A stretch of DNA of 43,310 nucleotides from an uncultured Pelagibacteraceae bacterium (lineage in GTDB: Bacteria; Pseudomonadota; Alphaproteobacteria; Pelagibacterales; Pelagibacteraceae), in contig CACPLT010000002.1 in the NCBI GenBank assembly GCA_902634845.1, positions 1 to 43,310 of the forward strand, written 5' to 3'. Every line of letters begins with the position of its first letter. Position 1 is the first letter of the stretch. Of this stretch, positions 16,466 through 22,736 are shown in pieces. The position numbers were made by a program, and so were the translations under genes. The notes beneath the pieces were generated by a model that searched no databases, was not told the DNA's origin, and saw nothing but the letters and a program-made list of their open reading frames with translations.

Positions 16466-16636
16466 ATGACTCAACAAGAAATAATGTCTGTAATTTTTCT
16501 ATTAGCAGTGTTGTTTTTAGTTTTGCCCTCTTTCTTAAATACTAATAATAAACTTAAACAATTTATCCAAAATATTTCTATTTGGGCTATAATTGTACTA
16601 ATTATTGTTGTAATTATTTATTTTATAATAGGATGA
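16466..16636 (+). CDS. Small two-helix membrane protein
   Basis: A 56-residue ORF filling the space between dnaJ and dapB. It starts with ATG six bases after dnaJ and ends in TGA overlapping the dapB ATG by four bases (ATGA), a typical operon coupling that argues it is translated. Two hydrophobic helices (about 8-24, VIFLLAVLFLVLPSF, and 39-55, IWAIIVLIIVVIIYFII) flank a short polar loop NTNNKLKQFIQN. No family is certain. The pattern resembles the N-terminal membrane segment of alphaproteobacterial clan AA (TIGR02281-type) aspartic protease proteins, but the protease domain is absent, so that is only a suggestion. Confidence 0.72.
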   Translation: MTQQEIMSVIFLLAVLFLVLPSFLNTNNKLKQFIQNISIWAIIVLIIVVIIYFIIG

Positions 16637-17409
16637 AAAAAATTAATTTATCTATAACCGGTTGTTTAGGAAGAATGGGTCAGCAACTTGTCAAATCTTC
16701 AATAAATGATAAAAATTTTAAACTTGTTAGCTTGACTGAAAACAGAATAATAAAAAAAAAAGTTCACGGTATTCAGCTAAAGCAAAATACTATCGATGCT
16801 TTTAGGAAGACTAATGTAATTATAGATTTTACAGTTCCTAAATGTACGCTTCAGGTATTAAAGATTGCTACAATTTTAAATAAAAGGGTAGTGATAGGTA
16901 CTACTGGTTTTTCAAAAAAAGAGGAAAAAATAATTAAAAAATATTCAAAAAAAATACCTATACTTAAGGCTGGAAATATGAGTCTCGGTGTAAATCTACT
17001 CATGTATTTAACTGAAATAGCTTCCAAAAGTCTTGGAAAAAAATTTCTAGCGAAAGTTTATGAGGTTCATCACAAGCATAAAAAAGATTATCCTTCGGGA
17101 ACGGCATTAATGTTAGCAAAGGGAATTGCTGATGGAAAAAATAAAGATTTTTACAAAATAATTGGTAAAAAATATTTAAATAAAAAAAGTTTTCCATTCG
17201 GGAATAAAGTAAATTTTAATTCTATAAGGAGTGGCAAGGTTATAGGTGAGCATGAAGTAAAGTTTTCAAGCGGAAAAGAGATAGTTACTCTAAATCACGA
17301 GTCTTTTGATAGAGCTTTGTATTCTGAAGGAGCTCTAGTAGCGTCTAAATGGTTGATGAAAAAAAAACCAGGTCTTTACTCTATGAGAGATCTATTAAAC
17401 TTCAAGTGA
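16633..17409 (+). CDS. dapB: DapB, 4-hydroxy-tetrahydrodipicolinate reductase
   Basis: NAD(P)H-dependent reductase in the diaminopimelate/lysine pathway, 258 residues from the ATG at 16633. An ATG 51 bases further upstream is open but adds residues that precede the normal start, KKINLSITGCLGRMGQQL. The Rossmann glycine motif is GCLGRMG. The substrate-binding and catalytic segment is VYEVHHKHKKDYPSGTAL (His-His and Lys), and the C-terminus has LNHESFDRALYSEGAL. It is coupled to the upstream membrane ORF by ATGA and to nth downstream by GTGA. It supplies meso-DAP for peptidoglycan. Confidence 0.95.
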   Translation: MKKINLSITGCLGRMGQQLVKSSINDKNFKLVSLTENRIIKKKVHGIQLKQNTIDAFRKTNVIIDFTVPKCTLQVLKIATILNKRVVIGTTGFSKKEEKIIKKYSKKIPILKAGNMSLGVNLLMYLTEIASKSLGKKFLAKVYEVHHKHKKDYPSGTALMLAKGIADGKNKDFYKIIGKKYLNKKSFPFGNKVNFNSIRSGKVIGEHEVKFSSGKEIVTLNHESFDRALYSEGALVASKWLMKKKPGLYSMRDLLNFK

Positions 17410-18059
17410 AAAATAAAGATAAATCTAAAATTATTCAAAGAATACTTAATGATACTTATCCTAAAGTTCCGATACCATTAAGATATAGAAATACTTTTAC
17501 ATTATTAGTTTCAGTTCTCCTTTCAGCACAATGTACTGATGTAAATGTAAACAATGTTACTAAAAATATTTATCCAAAATATAATCATCCTAAACATTTT
17601 GTAAGATTGGGAAGAAAAAAAATAGAGCGATTGATAAAAAAAATAGGTATTTTTAGAGTTAAAGCAAAAAGTATTTATTACCTTTCGAAGACTTTAATAA
17701 AAAAATATAAAGGCAAAGTTCCTAATAATTATGAAGAGCTTGAGCAGCTTCCAGGTGTTGGTCATAAAACAGCTAGTGTTGTGATGTCCCAAGGATTCGG
17801 TCACCCAGCTTTTCCAGTAGATACTCACATTCATAGACTGGCACAAAGATGGGGCTTAACTAATGGTAAAAATGTTGTTCAAACTGAAAAAGATTTAAAA
17901 GCTTCTTTCCCCAAAAAAAATTGGAATAAACTTCATTTGCAAATTATTTGGTATGGAAGGGAATATTGCAAGGCAAGAGATTGTTATGGTTTAACTTGCA
18001 AAATTTGTAAAAGCTGTTACCCAAATAGAAAAAAAAAATTTGTAGCAAAAAAAGCTTGA
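17406..18059 (+). CDS. nth: Endonuclease III with atypical Fe-S cysteine spacing
   Basis: Bifunctional DNA glycosylase/AP lyase for oxidised pyrimidines. From GTG at 17406 (GTGA overlap with the dapB stop) it has 217 residues, close to E. coli Nth (211); an ATG at 17349 is open but would lie deep in dapB. The helix-hairpin-helix LEQLPGVGHKTA carries Lys121 and PVDTHIHRLAQRWG carries Asp139, the catalytic pair. The C-terminal cluster loop has five Cys at 188, 193, 198, 201 and 204. The first, third and last match three E. coli ligands (187, 197, 203), but the position equal to E. coli Cys194 is Gly. Whether a 4Fe-4S cluster forms in the usual way is open. Confidence 0.92.
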   Translation: MKNKDKSKIIQRILNDTYPKVPIPLRYRNTFTLLVSVLLSAQCTDVNVNNVTKNIYPKYNHPKHFVRLGRKKIERLIKKIGIFRVKAKSIYYLSKTLIKKYKGKVPNNYEELEQLPGVGHKTASVVMSQGFGHPAFPVDTHIHRLAQRWGLTNGKNVVQTEKDLKASFPKKNWNKLHLQIIWYGREYCKARDCYGLTCKICKSCYPNRKKKFVAKKA

Positions 18060-18060
18060 T

Positions 18061-18987
18061 ATGAAAGTCCTTGGAATTGGAAATGCAATAGTCGATGTCA
18101 TATGTAAGATTGATGACAATTTCTTGTTAAAAAATAAACTTACCAAAAGCACAATGAAACTTGTAGACGAATATGAATTAAAAAAACTTCTTAAAAATTT
18201 AAAAATTGAAAAAACTATATCTGGTGGTTCTGTTGCAAATTCCATAGTTGGCCTATCCCAATTGGGTAATTCTGTTGGTTTTATTGGAAAAGTAAATAAC
18301 GATGATTTAGGAAAAAAATATCTTGAGGGTTTATTAAAAGAAAAAGTTAAATTTCATAACAATGTAAAATCTGAGAAAATACCCACTGGAACTTGTTTAA
18401 TTTTAATAACTCCTGACTCGGAAAGAACTATGTGCACTTTTCTTGGAACTGCAGGTAAAATAAATGAGCAAGATATTGATGACAAAATAGTAGAAAAAAG
18501 TGAAATTACTTTTTTAGAAGGGTATTTGTGGGACCAAGGAGGTCCACAAAAAGCATTCAATAAAGCAATAATCAAATCAAATAAGTCTGCAATGTCCCTT
18601 TCTGATTTATTTTGTGTAGAAAGACATAAAAAGTTTTTTCTAGATTTGGTACAAAACAAATTAAATGTAACATTTGCTAATGAGCAAGAGATTATGTCTT
18701 TAATAAATACAAAAAAATTTAATGAAGTAATTGAATTTGCCAAAAGAACAGGGAAATTAATAGTTGTAACTAGAGGAGAGAATGGCTCTATTGCAATTCA
18801 GCATGATGAAGTTGTGGAATGTGCAGCAAAAGGTAATTTAAATATAAAAGATCTTACTGGAGCAGGTGATTTATTTGCTGCTGGATTTTTACATGGCTTT
18901 GTAAACAAATTTTCACTAAGAGAGAGCCTAGAAAAAGGAACCGAATTATCATCAAAAATTATTCAACAAGTTGGAGCTAGACTCTAA
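18061..18987 (+). CDS. PfkB-family sugar/nucleoside kinase (adenosine-kinase-like)
   Basis: Ribokinase-fold kinase of 308 residues. The N-terminal glycine motif GGSVANSIVGLSQLG is near 55-69, and the ATP/anion-hole signature DLTGAGDLFAAGF lies at 264-276 with catalytic Asp270. Close relatives in alphaproteobacteria are annotated as adenosine kinase or fructokinase-like; the substrate cannot be decided from sequence. It is one base after nth, the last gene of the grpE-to-pfkB run. Its stop abuts the stop of the convergent small arfA-like gene (TAA directly followed by TTA). Confidence 0.9.
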   Translation: MKVLGIGNAIVDVICKIDDNFLLKNKLTKSTMKLVDEYELKKLLKNLKIEKTISGGSVANSIVGLSQLGNSVGFIGKVNNDDLGKKYLEGLLKEKVKFHNNVKSEKIPTGTCLILITPDSERTMCTFLGTAGKINEQDIDDKIVEKSEITFLEGYLWDQGGPQKAFNKAIIKSNKSAMSLSDLFCVERHKKFFLDLVQNKLNVTFANEQEIMSLINTKKFNEVIEFAKRTGKLIVVTRGENGSIAIQHDEVVECAAKGNLNIKDLTGAGDLFAAGFLHGFVNKFSLRESLEKGTELSSKIIQQVGARL

Positions 18988-19110
18988 TTAATCCTGATTT
19001 ATAAATTTTCTTTTTCTTTTAAAACTTCCTTTACCTTTTTTTGGTTTTACAACTCTTGCCCTATATTTAGTTGTCATTAAATCCTTGGCAAATTTATTTC
19101 TTTTTTTCAA
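18988..19110 (-). CDS. arfA: ArfA-like alternative ribosome-rescue factor (small gene)
   Basis: A 40-residue basic protein if started at TTG 19110, which overlaps the stop of the upstream regulator gene (TTGA). The first ATG in frame, at 19077, would give 29 residues and cut the conserved part. The core YRARVVKPKKGKGSFKRKRK aligns with the hallmark of E. coli ArfA ([20 protein letters not shown]), the protein that rescues ribosomes stalled on non-stop mRNA by recruiting RF2. The hydrophobic C-terminal tail of full-length E. coli ArfA is absent, so this form is naturally short. Identification is from motif recall without a search. The TTG start is an inference. Confidence 0.72.
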   Translation of the reverse strand: MKKRNKFAKDLMTTKYRARVVKPKKGKGSFKRKRKFINQD

Positions 19111-19736
19111 ATAGTGTAGCCTTGTTTCTCACTTTTAATAAAAAATTCATCATTGAATATTTCTTTAATTTTCTTTCGCAGTCTGTAAATATGAGTTTCT
19201 ACTGTGTGCGTGTCTGCATCATCTGAATACTTCCATATAATGGATAAAATTTCTTTCTTTTTTGTAAAATTTTTTTTATAAAGCAACTCAATTAATTTAA
19301 TTTCTTTTTCTGTTAATTCTAATGATTTATTATTTTTTGAAAGTTTTCTGGAATTTTTATCCAATCTATAATTATTAATTTTGAAAGATGAATTAGATTT
19401 GAATACACTGCTAATAATATTATTTGTTACAGTTTCATTCAGTTGATTAACTGCAATAGGTAAAGAAAATTTCTCAATATTGTCAAAGCCTTCAATTTTT
19501 TTAGAATAATAAACAATAATTTTATTTTTATTATTTTCTTCTATTAAATCTTGTGTTTCTTTATTTTTCAAAGCATCCTGATGAATTAAAAAACCTTTAT
19601 AATTATCTTTATCCTTTGTATTTGCAAGGTTATCAGAAATTTTTAAATCAAAATTTAAATAATTTCTTAATTCATACAGCGAATTATTAAATTCTTTATT
19701 TCCATACGCTAAAATGATATTTTTTTTTTCATTCAT
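19107..19736 (-). CDS. Winged-helix (OmpR/PhoB-type) regulator with degenerate receiver-like N-terminus
   Basis: A 209-residue DNA-binding protein. The C-terminal Trans_reg_C domain (about residues 113-209) is well preserved: LELTEKEIKLIELLYKK, then SDDADTHTVETHIYRLRKKI with the recognition helix, and a beta hairpin ending KSEKQGYTI. The first 100 residues have the size of a receiver but not the usual acidic pocket plus phospho-Asp in order, so phosphorylation looks unlikely. No sensor kinase is adjacent. The start used is ATG 19736, which overlaps the ATG of the divergent YkuD gene; ATG 19757 would add seven residues. It is probably co-transcribed with the arfA-like gene that follows. Confidence 0.82.
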   Translation of the reverse strand: MNEKKNIILAYGNKEFNNSLYELRNYLNFDLKISDNLANTKDKDNYKGFLIHQDALKNKETQDLIEENNKNKIIVYYSKKIEGFDNIEKFSLPIAVNQLNETVTNNIISSVFKSNSSFKINNYRLDKNSRKLSKNNKSLELTEKEIKLIELLYKKNFTKKKEILSIIWKYSDDADTHTVETHIYRLRKKIKEIFNDEFFIKSEKQGYTI

Positions 19737-20226
19737 GGATATAATTTTAAAAAACAAATTTGTCTATTATAAGGATTATAAAGCAAAATGTTCAATTGGT
19801 AAAAGAGGATTTACTTCAAATAAAAAAGAGGGGGATAAACGTACTCCAAAAGGAAGATTTAAAATTAAATATATCTTATATAGAAAAGATAGGATACATA
19901 ATATTGATACGAAGTTAAAACTCGTACCCATTAGAAAAAATTATGGGTGGTGTGACGATCCAAATTCAAATTACTATAATAAACTTGTAAAATTACCTTT
20001 TAAATTTAGTACGGAAAAATTATATTTAAGCAATAGTACTTACGATATTATTGTTGTAATAGATTACAATCTAAATCCTGTGAAAAAAAATAAAGGAAGT
20101 GCAATATTTCTGCATGTAGCGAAAAAAAACTATTCACCAACTTTAGGGTGTGTGGCATTGTCCAAAAAAGATCTAAAGTATTTGTTATCAATTATAAAAA
20201 AAAATACCTTTATAAAAATATTTTAA
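19735..20226 (+). CDS. YkuD-family L,D-transpeptidase-like protein
   Basis: A 163-residue protein from ATG 19735 (an ATG at 19714 is in frame but lies inside the opposite gene). YkuD-fold features: GFTSNKKEGDKRTPKGRFKI near 25-44, GWCDDPNSNYYN, and the active-site segment IFLHVAKKNYSPTLGCVAL with His127 and Cys139. The pattern fits the group without obvious signal peptide (COG3786 type). Family members cross-link peptidoglycan at DAP or attach lipoproteins; the exact reaction here is unknown. Its stop overlaps that of yggS within TTAA. Confidence 0.87.
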   Translation: MDIILKNKFVYYKDYKAKCSIGKRGFTSNKKEGDKRTPKGRFKIKYILYRKDRIHNIDTKLKLVPIRKNYGWCDDPNSNYYNKLVKLPFKFSTEKLYLSNSTYDIIVVIDYNLNPVKKNKGSAIFLHVAKKNYSPTLGCVALSKKDLKYLLSIIKKNTFIKIF

Positions 20227-20867
20227 TTTCTTTTTCCAAATATTGCACTTCCAACTCTTACATAAGATGCCTCATACCTTAAAGCTTTTATATAATCATT
20301 AGACATTCCAATACTCAATCTTTTTAATCCAATATCTTTATTTAGATTGAATATTTTTTGGAAATGTTTTTCTGGATCACCATCATTTGGAGGAATAGCC
20401 ATAAGTCCAAGTATAGATAAATTTAATTTATTTTTGCAATGATTGTAAAAATCTTTTAAATCACTTACTTCAACACCTCCTTTTTGTTCTTCAGATCCAA
20501 GATTAACTTGGATAAAATAATTTAACTCTCTTTTAATAGCTTTTTCTCTTTTGCTTAACTCGTTAGCTAATTTTTCACTATCAAGAGAATGTATAAAATC
20601 AAACAACTCAACTGCTTTCTTTGCCTTGTTGGATTGGAGCCTTCCAATCATATGCAATTTTAGTTCTTTATTTTTCATCTTAATTTCTGACCATTTTTTT
20701 TCTGCTTCTTGAACTTTATTTTCTCCAAAGTGGTTATGGCCATATTTAATTAATGGCATTATATGATCAAGAGAAAATGTTTTGCTTACTGCAATAATCT
20801 GAACTTCCTGAGAGCTATTGTTTTTAATTTGTTGTTTTATTTTATTGAAATTGTTTATTATATCCAT
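20223..20867 (-). CDS. YggS/PROSC pyridoxal-phosphate homeostasis protein
   Basis: Single-domain TIM-barrel PLP-binding protein of 214 residues. IIAVSKTFSLDHI contains the PLP lysine (Lys29), followed by GENKVQEAEKKW, LHMIGRLQSNKAKKAV, VNLGSEEQKGGV and the C-terminal LSIGMSNDY and VRVGSAIFGKR. It is thought to buffer PLP and affect amino-acid metabolism. The start codon abuts that of the divergent ThiE-like gene with no base between (CATATG). Confidence 0.95.
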   Translation of the reverse strand: MDIINNFNKIKQQIKNNSSQEVQIIAVSKTFSLDHIMPLIKYGHNHFGENKVQEAEKKWSEIKMKNKELKLHMIGRLQSNKAKKAVELFDFIHSLDSEKLANELSKREKAIKRELNYFIQVNLGSEEQKGGVEVSDLKDFYNHCKNKLNLSILGLMAIPPNDGDPEKHFQKIFNLNKDIGLKRLSIGMSNDYIKALRYEASYVRVGSAIFGKRN

Positions 20868-21443
20868 ATGTCAATTCATAAAAAAAATTACTATTTATTT
20901 ATAGAAAATACTAAAGAGTTTAATCTTAACTTAATTAAAATAAGAAACAAGTTCAATATAATTTATAGAAGTCAAAATGAAAATGAAAATTTAAAAGATC
21001 TTTTTGAGTTCAGAAAGAATTGTAAAAAGCGCGGTATAAATTTTTTTGTTTCAAATAATACAAAATTATTATCAAAATTGAAAGCTGACGGTTTATATAT
21101 ATCATCATATAATAAAAATTTACTGTTAAACAAATATAGAAAAATTGGCTACATGGTTATTGGTTCGGCACATAATTATAAAGAAATTATTACCAAAAAA
21201 TCACAAGGTTGTGCCAAAGTTATTTTTTCAAGGATTTTTGAAACTAGCTATAAAAATAAAAAAGGGTACTTAGGTATTTTAAAATTTAATATAATTTCAT
21301 TAAATTCGAATATGGAAATCATACCACTTGGTGGTATTAATGAAAAAAATTTAATTAAGATGAAATCCGTAAATTGCAACGCTTTTGCTTGTTTATCAGC
21401 TATAAAAAAAAAGCCGGCTAAAATAATTAACCGGCTTTTTTAA
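20868..21443 (+). CDS. ThiE/TenI-like protein, catalytic motifs degenerate
   Basis: A 191-residue thiamine-phosphate-synthase-fold protein. The start at ATG 20868 is directly next to the yggS start; an earlier in-frame ATG at 20763 would run through yggS. Retained: ADGLYISS at the position of the GIHVGQ motif, IGSAHNYKEI for GxSxHxxxE, VIFSRIFETSYKNKKGYLGI, and PLGGINEKNL for the phosphate-binding GGI. The residues that bind Mg-pyrophosphate in true ThiE (GxHxGQxD) are replaced, so thiamine phosphate synthesis is doubtful. A ThiE-like gene near yggS and leuS is common in alphaproteobacteria. The last codons double as the arms of a terminator hairpin. Confidence 0.8.
   Translation: MSIHKKNYYLFIENTKEFNLNLIKIRNKFNIIYRSQNENENLKDLFEFRKNCKKRGINFFVSNNTKLLSKLKADGLYISSYNKNLLLNKYRKIGYMVIGSAHNYKEIITKKSQGCAKVIFSRIFETSYKNKKGYLGILKFNIISLNSNMEIIPLGGINEKNLIKMKSVNCNAFACLSAIKKKPAKIINRLF
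21404..21441. terminator. Bidirectional intrinsic terminator between the ThiE-like gene and the porin
   Basis: An inverted repeat GCCGG (21413-21417) and CCGGC (21431-21435) with a 13-base loop, flanked by nine A on the left and six T on the right, so the stem extends with A:T pairs. Read on the minus strand (porin) it ends in nine U; on the plus strand in six. The only convincing hairpin terminator in the window. It lies inside the last codons of the ThiE-like gene. Confidence 0.9.
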
Positions 21444-21462
21444 ATATTTTCTAACTAACTAA

Positions 21463-22533
21463 TTAGAATGCTAGAGATATCGCAACGATTGACTCTGTTG
21501 TGTCATCACCAGCTGTGTAAGAGTCATTAGAAGTTTCTGAATTAGAAATTCCCAATGTAGCTCCGCCCACTGTGTAAGAAAGGTCAATAGTTGTAATTTC
21601 CATTTCTACACTTGGTCTTGTAACTACGTTAGACGCTGACGTTGTCTTAATAACTTTCTCTGAATTTTCTTCAGTGTAAGAAATTGACAAGCTGTCATTT
21701 ACTGCGAAACCAATTGAATATGCATCGTTTTCGTAGTGCTGCGTTTTAGCAGACGCTGACGTGTTCATTCTTTCAGCTGGAGCATGTAATGTTTCACCAT
21801 ATCCTACTGAAATTTGACCGATTGAATAATTAGCTGAGTACGAACCACCTTCTGCTTTTTGTCTACCATCTTTGTTACCCATTTCACCAAAGTCATAATA
21901 TGACGCTGCTAAAGATAGGCCATCGATTGGAGCCATTGTTATTGCGTACTGTTTCATTTCACCAGTTACGTCACCATTTGCAGAGTGAACAGAAGCGTTA
22001 GCACTTCCACCCGCACCACCTGGTGTTAAACCAGCTTTGAAAGTCATACCCAAAGGTAGTAAGTCTGCTGGAGCATGATACTGAACGTTATTGTATGAAC
22101 TAATGTTAGATCCATACTGCATAGTTGTACCAGAAGCGGCACCACCACCATAACCTGTGTCAGATCCTACGCCGTAAGCAGAGTTATCGAAAGAGTATTT
22201 TGTTGATAAACCACACTCAGATACACAAATTTTAACTGTACCGTAGTCAGTACCGAATGCTAAACTTGCATCGTCCTGTACTGTAGCACCGTCGATGTCT
22301 TGTGCATATGACCATGTCATACCATTATCTAGTTCACCTGAAGCTGTTAAAGAAAACTCGTTTGATATACCAAGTCCTTTACCAACCGCATGCGTACCAG
22401 TTGTTCCTGTATTTCCTAATACTGTGTATGTAGCTTTTACGCCACCAGAAACTGTAAACTCACCAGCAAAAGCTGATGTAGCAATAGCTACTGAAGAAAT
22501 AACTGAGAACAATAGTTTTGTTAATTTATTCAT
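21463..22533 (-). CDS. Outer-membrane porin (major SAR11-type)
   Basis: A 356-residue beta-barrel protein with a signal peptide cleaved after AFA (residue 23), giving a mature start GEFTVSGGVKATYTV. It is rich in Gly, Ser, Thr, Ala and alternating aromatic strands, and ends with AISLAF, the terminal Phe that BamA recognises. Its codon use and base composition differ from the neighbours (more GC, more preferred codons), consistent with very high expression; SAR11 porins are abundant. It has its own promoter region, strong Shine-Dalgarno and terminator. Extra stop codons follow the TAA in other frames (three TTAG units). Substrate is not predictable. Confidence 0.92.
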   Translation of the reverse strand: MNKLTKLLFSVISSVAIATSAFAGEFTVSGGVKATYTVLGNTGTTGTHAVGKGLGISNEFSLTASGELDNGMTWSYAQDIDGATVQDDASLAFGTDYGTVKICVSECGLSTKYSFDNSAYGVGSDTGYGGGAASGTTMQYGSNISSYNNVQYHAPADLLPLGMTFKAGLTPGGAGGSANASVHSANGDVTGEMKQYAITMAPIDGLSLAASYYDFGEMGNKDGRQKAEGGSYSANYSIGQISVGYGETLHAPAERMNTSASAKTQHYENDAYSIGFAVNDSLSISYTEENSEKVIKTTSASNVVTRPSVEMEITTIDLSYTVGGATLGISNSETSNDSYTAGDDTTESIVAISLAF

Positions 22534-22538
22534 TGTTT

Positions 22539-22544
22539 CTCCTT
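22539..22544 (-). promoter_or_regulatory. Strong Shine-Dalgarno of the porin gene
   Basis: AAGGAG (in AAAGGAGAAACAATG on the minus strand), five bases before the ATG at 22533. It is one of the few strong ribosome sites in the window and confirms this start and high expression. Confidence 0.9.
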
Positions 22545-22592
22545 TGTTAAAACGTTAATTATAATTAACAGGCCATTTATCTGCTCTTTTTA

Positions 22593-22598
22593 AGTATA
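22593..22598 (-). promoter_or_regulatory. Candidate -10 element of the porin promoter
   Basis: TATACT on the minus strand, 60 bases upstream of the porin ATG. No -35 box of good quality is seen at 16-18 bases, so an activator may be involved. Low certainty. Confidence 0.4.
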
Positions 22599-22626
22599 TT
22601 TGTATGAAAAGTTGTTAAATATAGTA

Positions 22627-22638
22627 AGTTTATAAACT
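22627..22638. repeat. 12-base perfect palindrome upstream of the porin
   Basis: AGTTTATAAACT, its own reverse complement, one base away from a longer palindrome at 22640-22659. The pair sits midway between the candidate promoters of the porin and of the DUF3576 lipoprotein. Confidence 0.6.
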
Positions 22639-22639
22639 G

Positions 22640-22659
22640 GTGTGGTATATATACCACAC
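22640..22659. promoter_or_regulatory. 20-base perfect palindrome, likely operator
   Basis: GTGTGGTATATATACCACAC reads the same on both strands, with no loop, so it looks like a site for a dimeric DNA-binding protein rather than a terminator. It lies about 40 bases upstream of the candidate porin -10 and about 50 bases upstream of the lipoprotein -10, a position suited to control of either gene. The bound protein is unknown. Confidence 0.7.
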
Positions 22660-22707
22660 TCAAAAAGCCCTGATTTTCCTTATATTTTTTAGATTTTGCA
22701 TATACAA

Positions 22708-22713
22708 TATAAT
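22708..22713 (+). promoter_or_regulatory. Candidate -10 (TATAAT) for the DUF3576-leuS operon
   Basis: An exact TATAAT 23 bases before the ATG at 22737. The -35 region is only a T run, so confidence is modest in AT-rich DNA. The 22534-22736 interval is the longest non-coding stretch of the window; it also holds the porin promoter and two palindromes. Confidence 0.4.
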
Positions 22714-22736
22714 TTAATGAATTATAAGTCATCTAA

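Noticed and set aside
21628..21765. Repeated GACGCTGACGT in the porin gene
   Set aside because: Two copies encode similar Thr-Ser-Ala-Ser loop residues with preferred codons; protein repeat is sufficient explanation.
22640..22659. The 20-base palindrome as a terminator
   Set aside because: No loop and no following T-run in either direction, and it lies upstream of both neighbouring genes, so an operator is more likely.
22534..22736. Possible replication origin in the longest non-coding stretch
   Set aside because: No DnaA-box cluster (TTATCCACA-like) was seen. The content is explained by two promoters and palindromes. The parS sites suggest the origin may be close, but not here.
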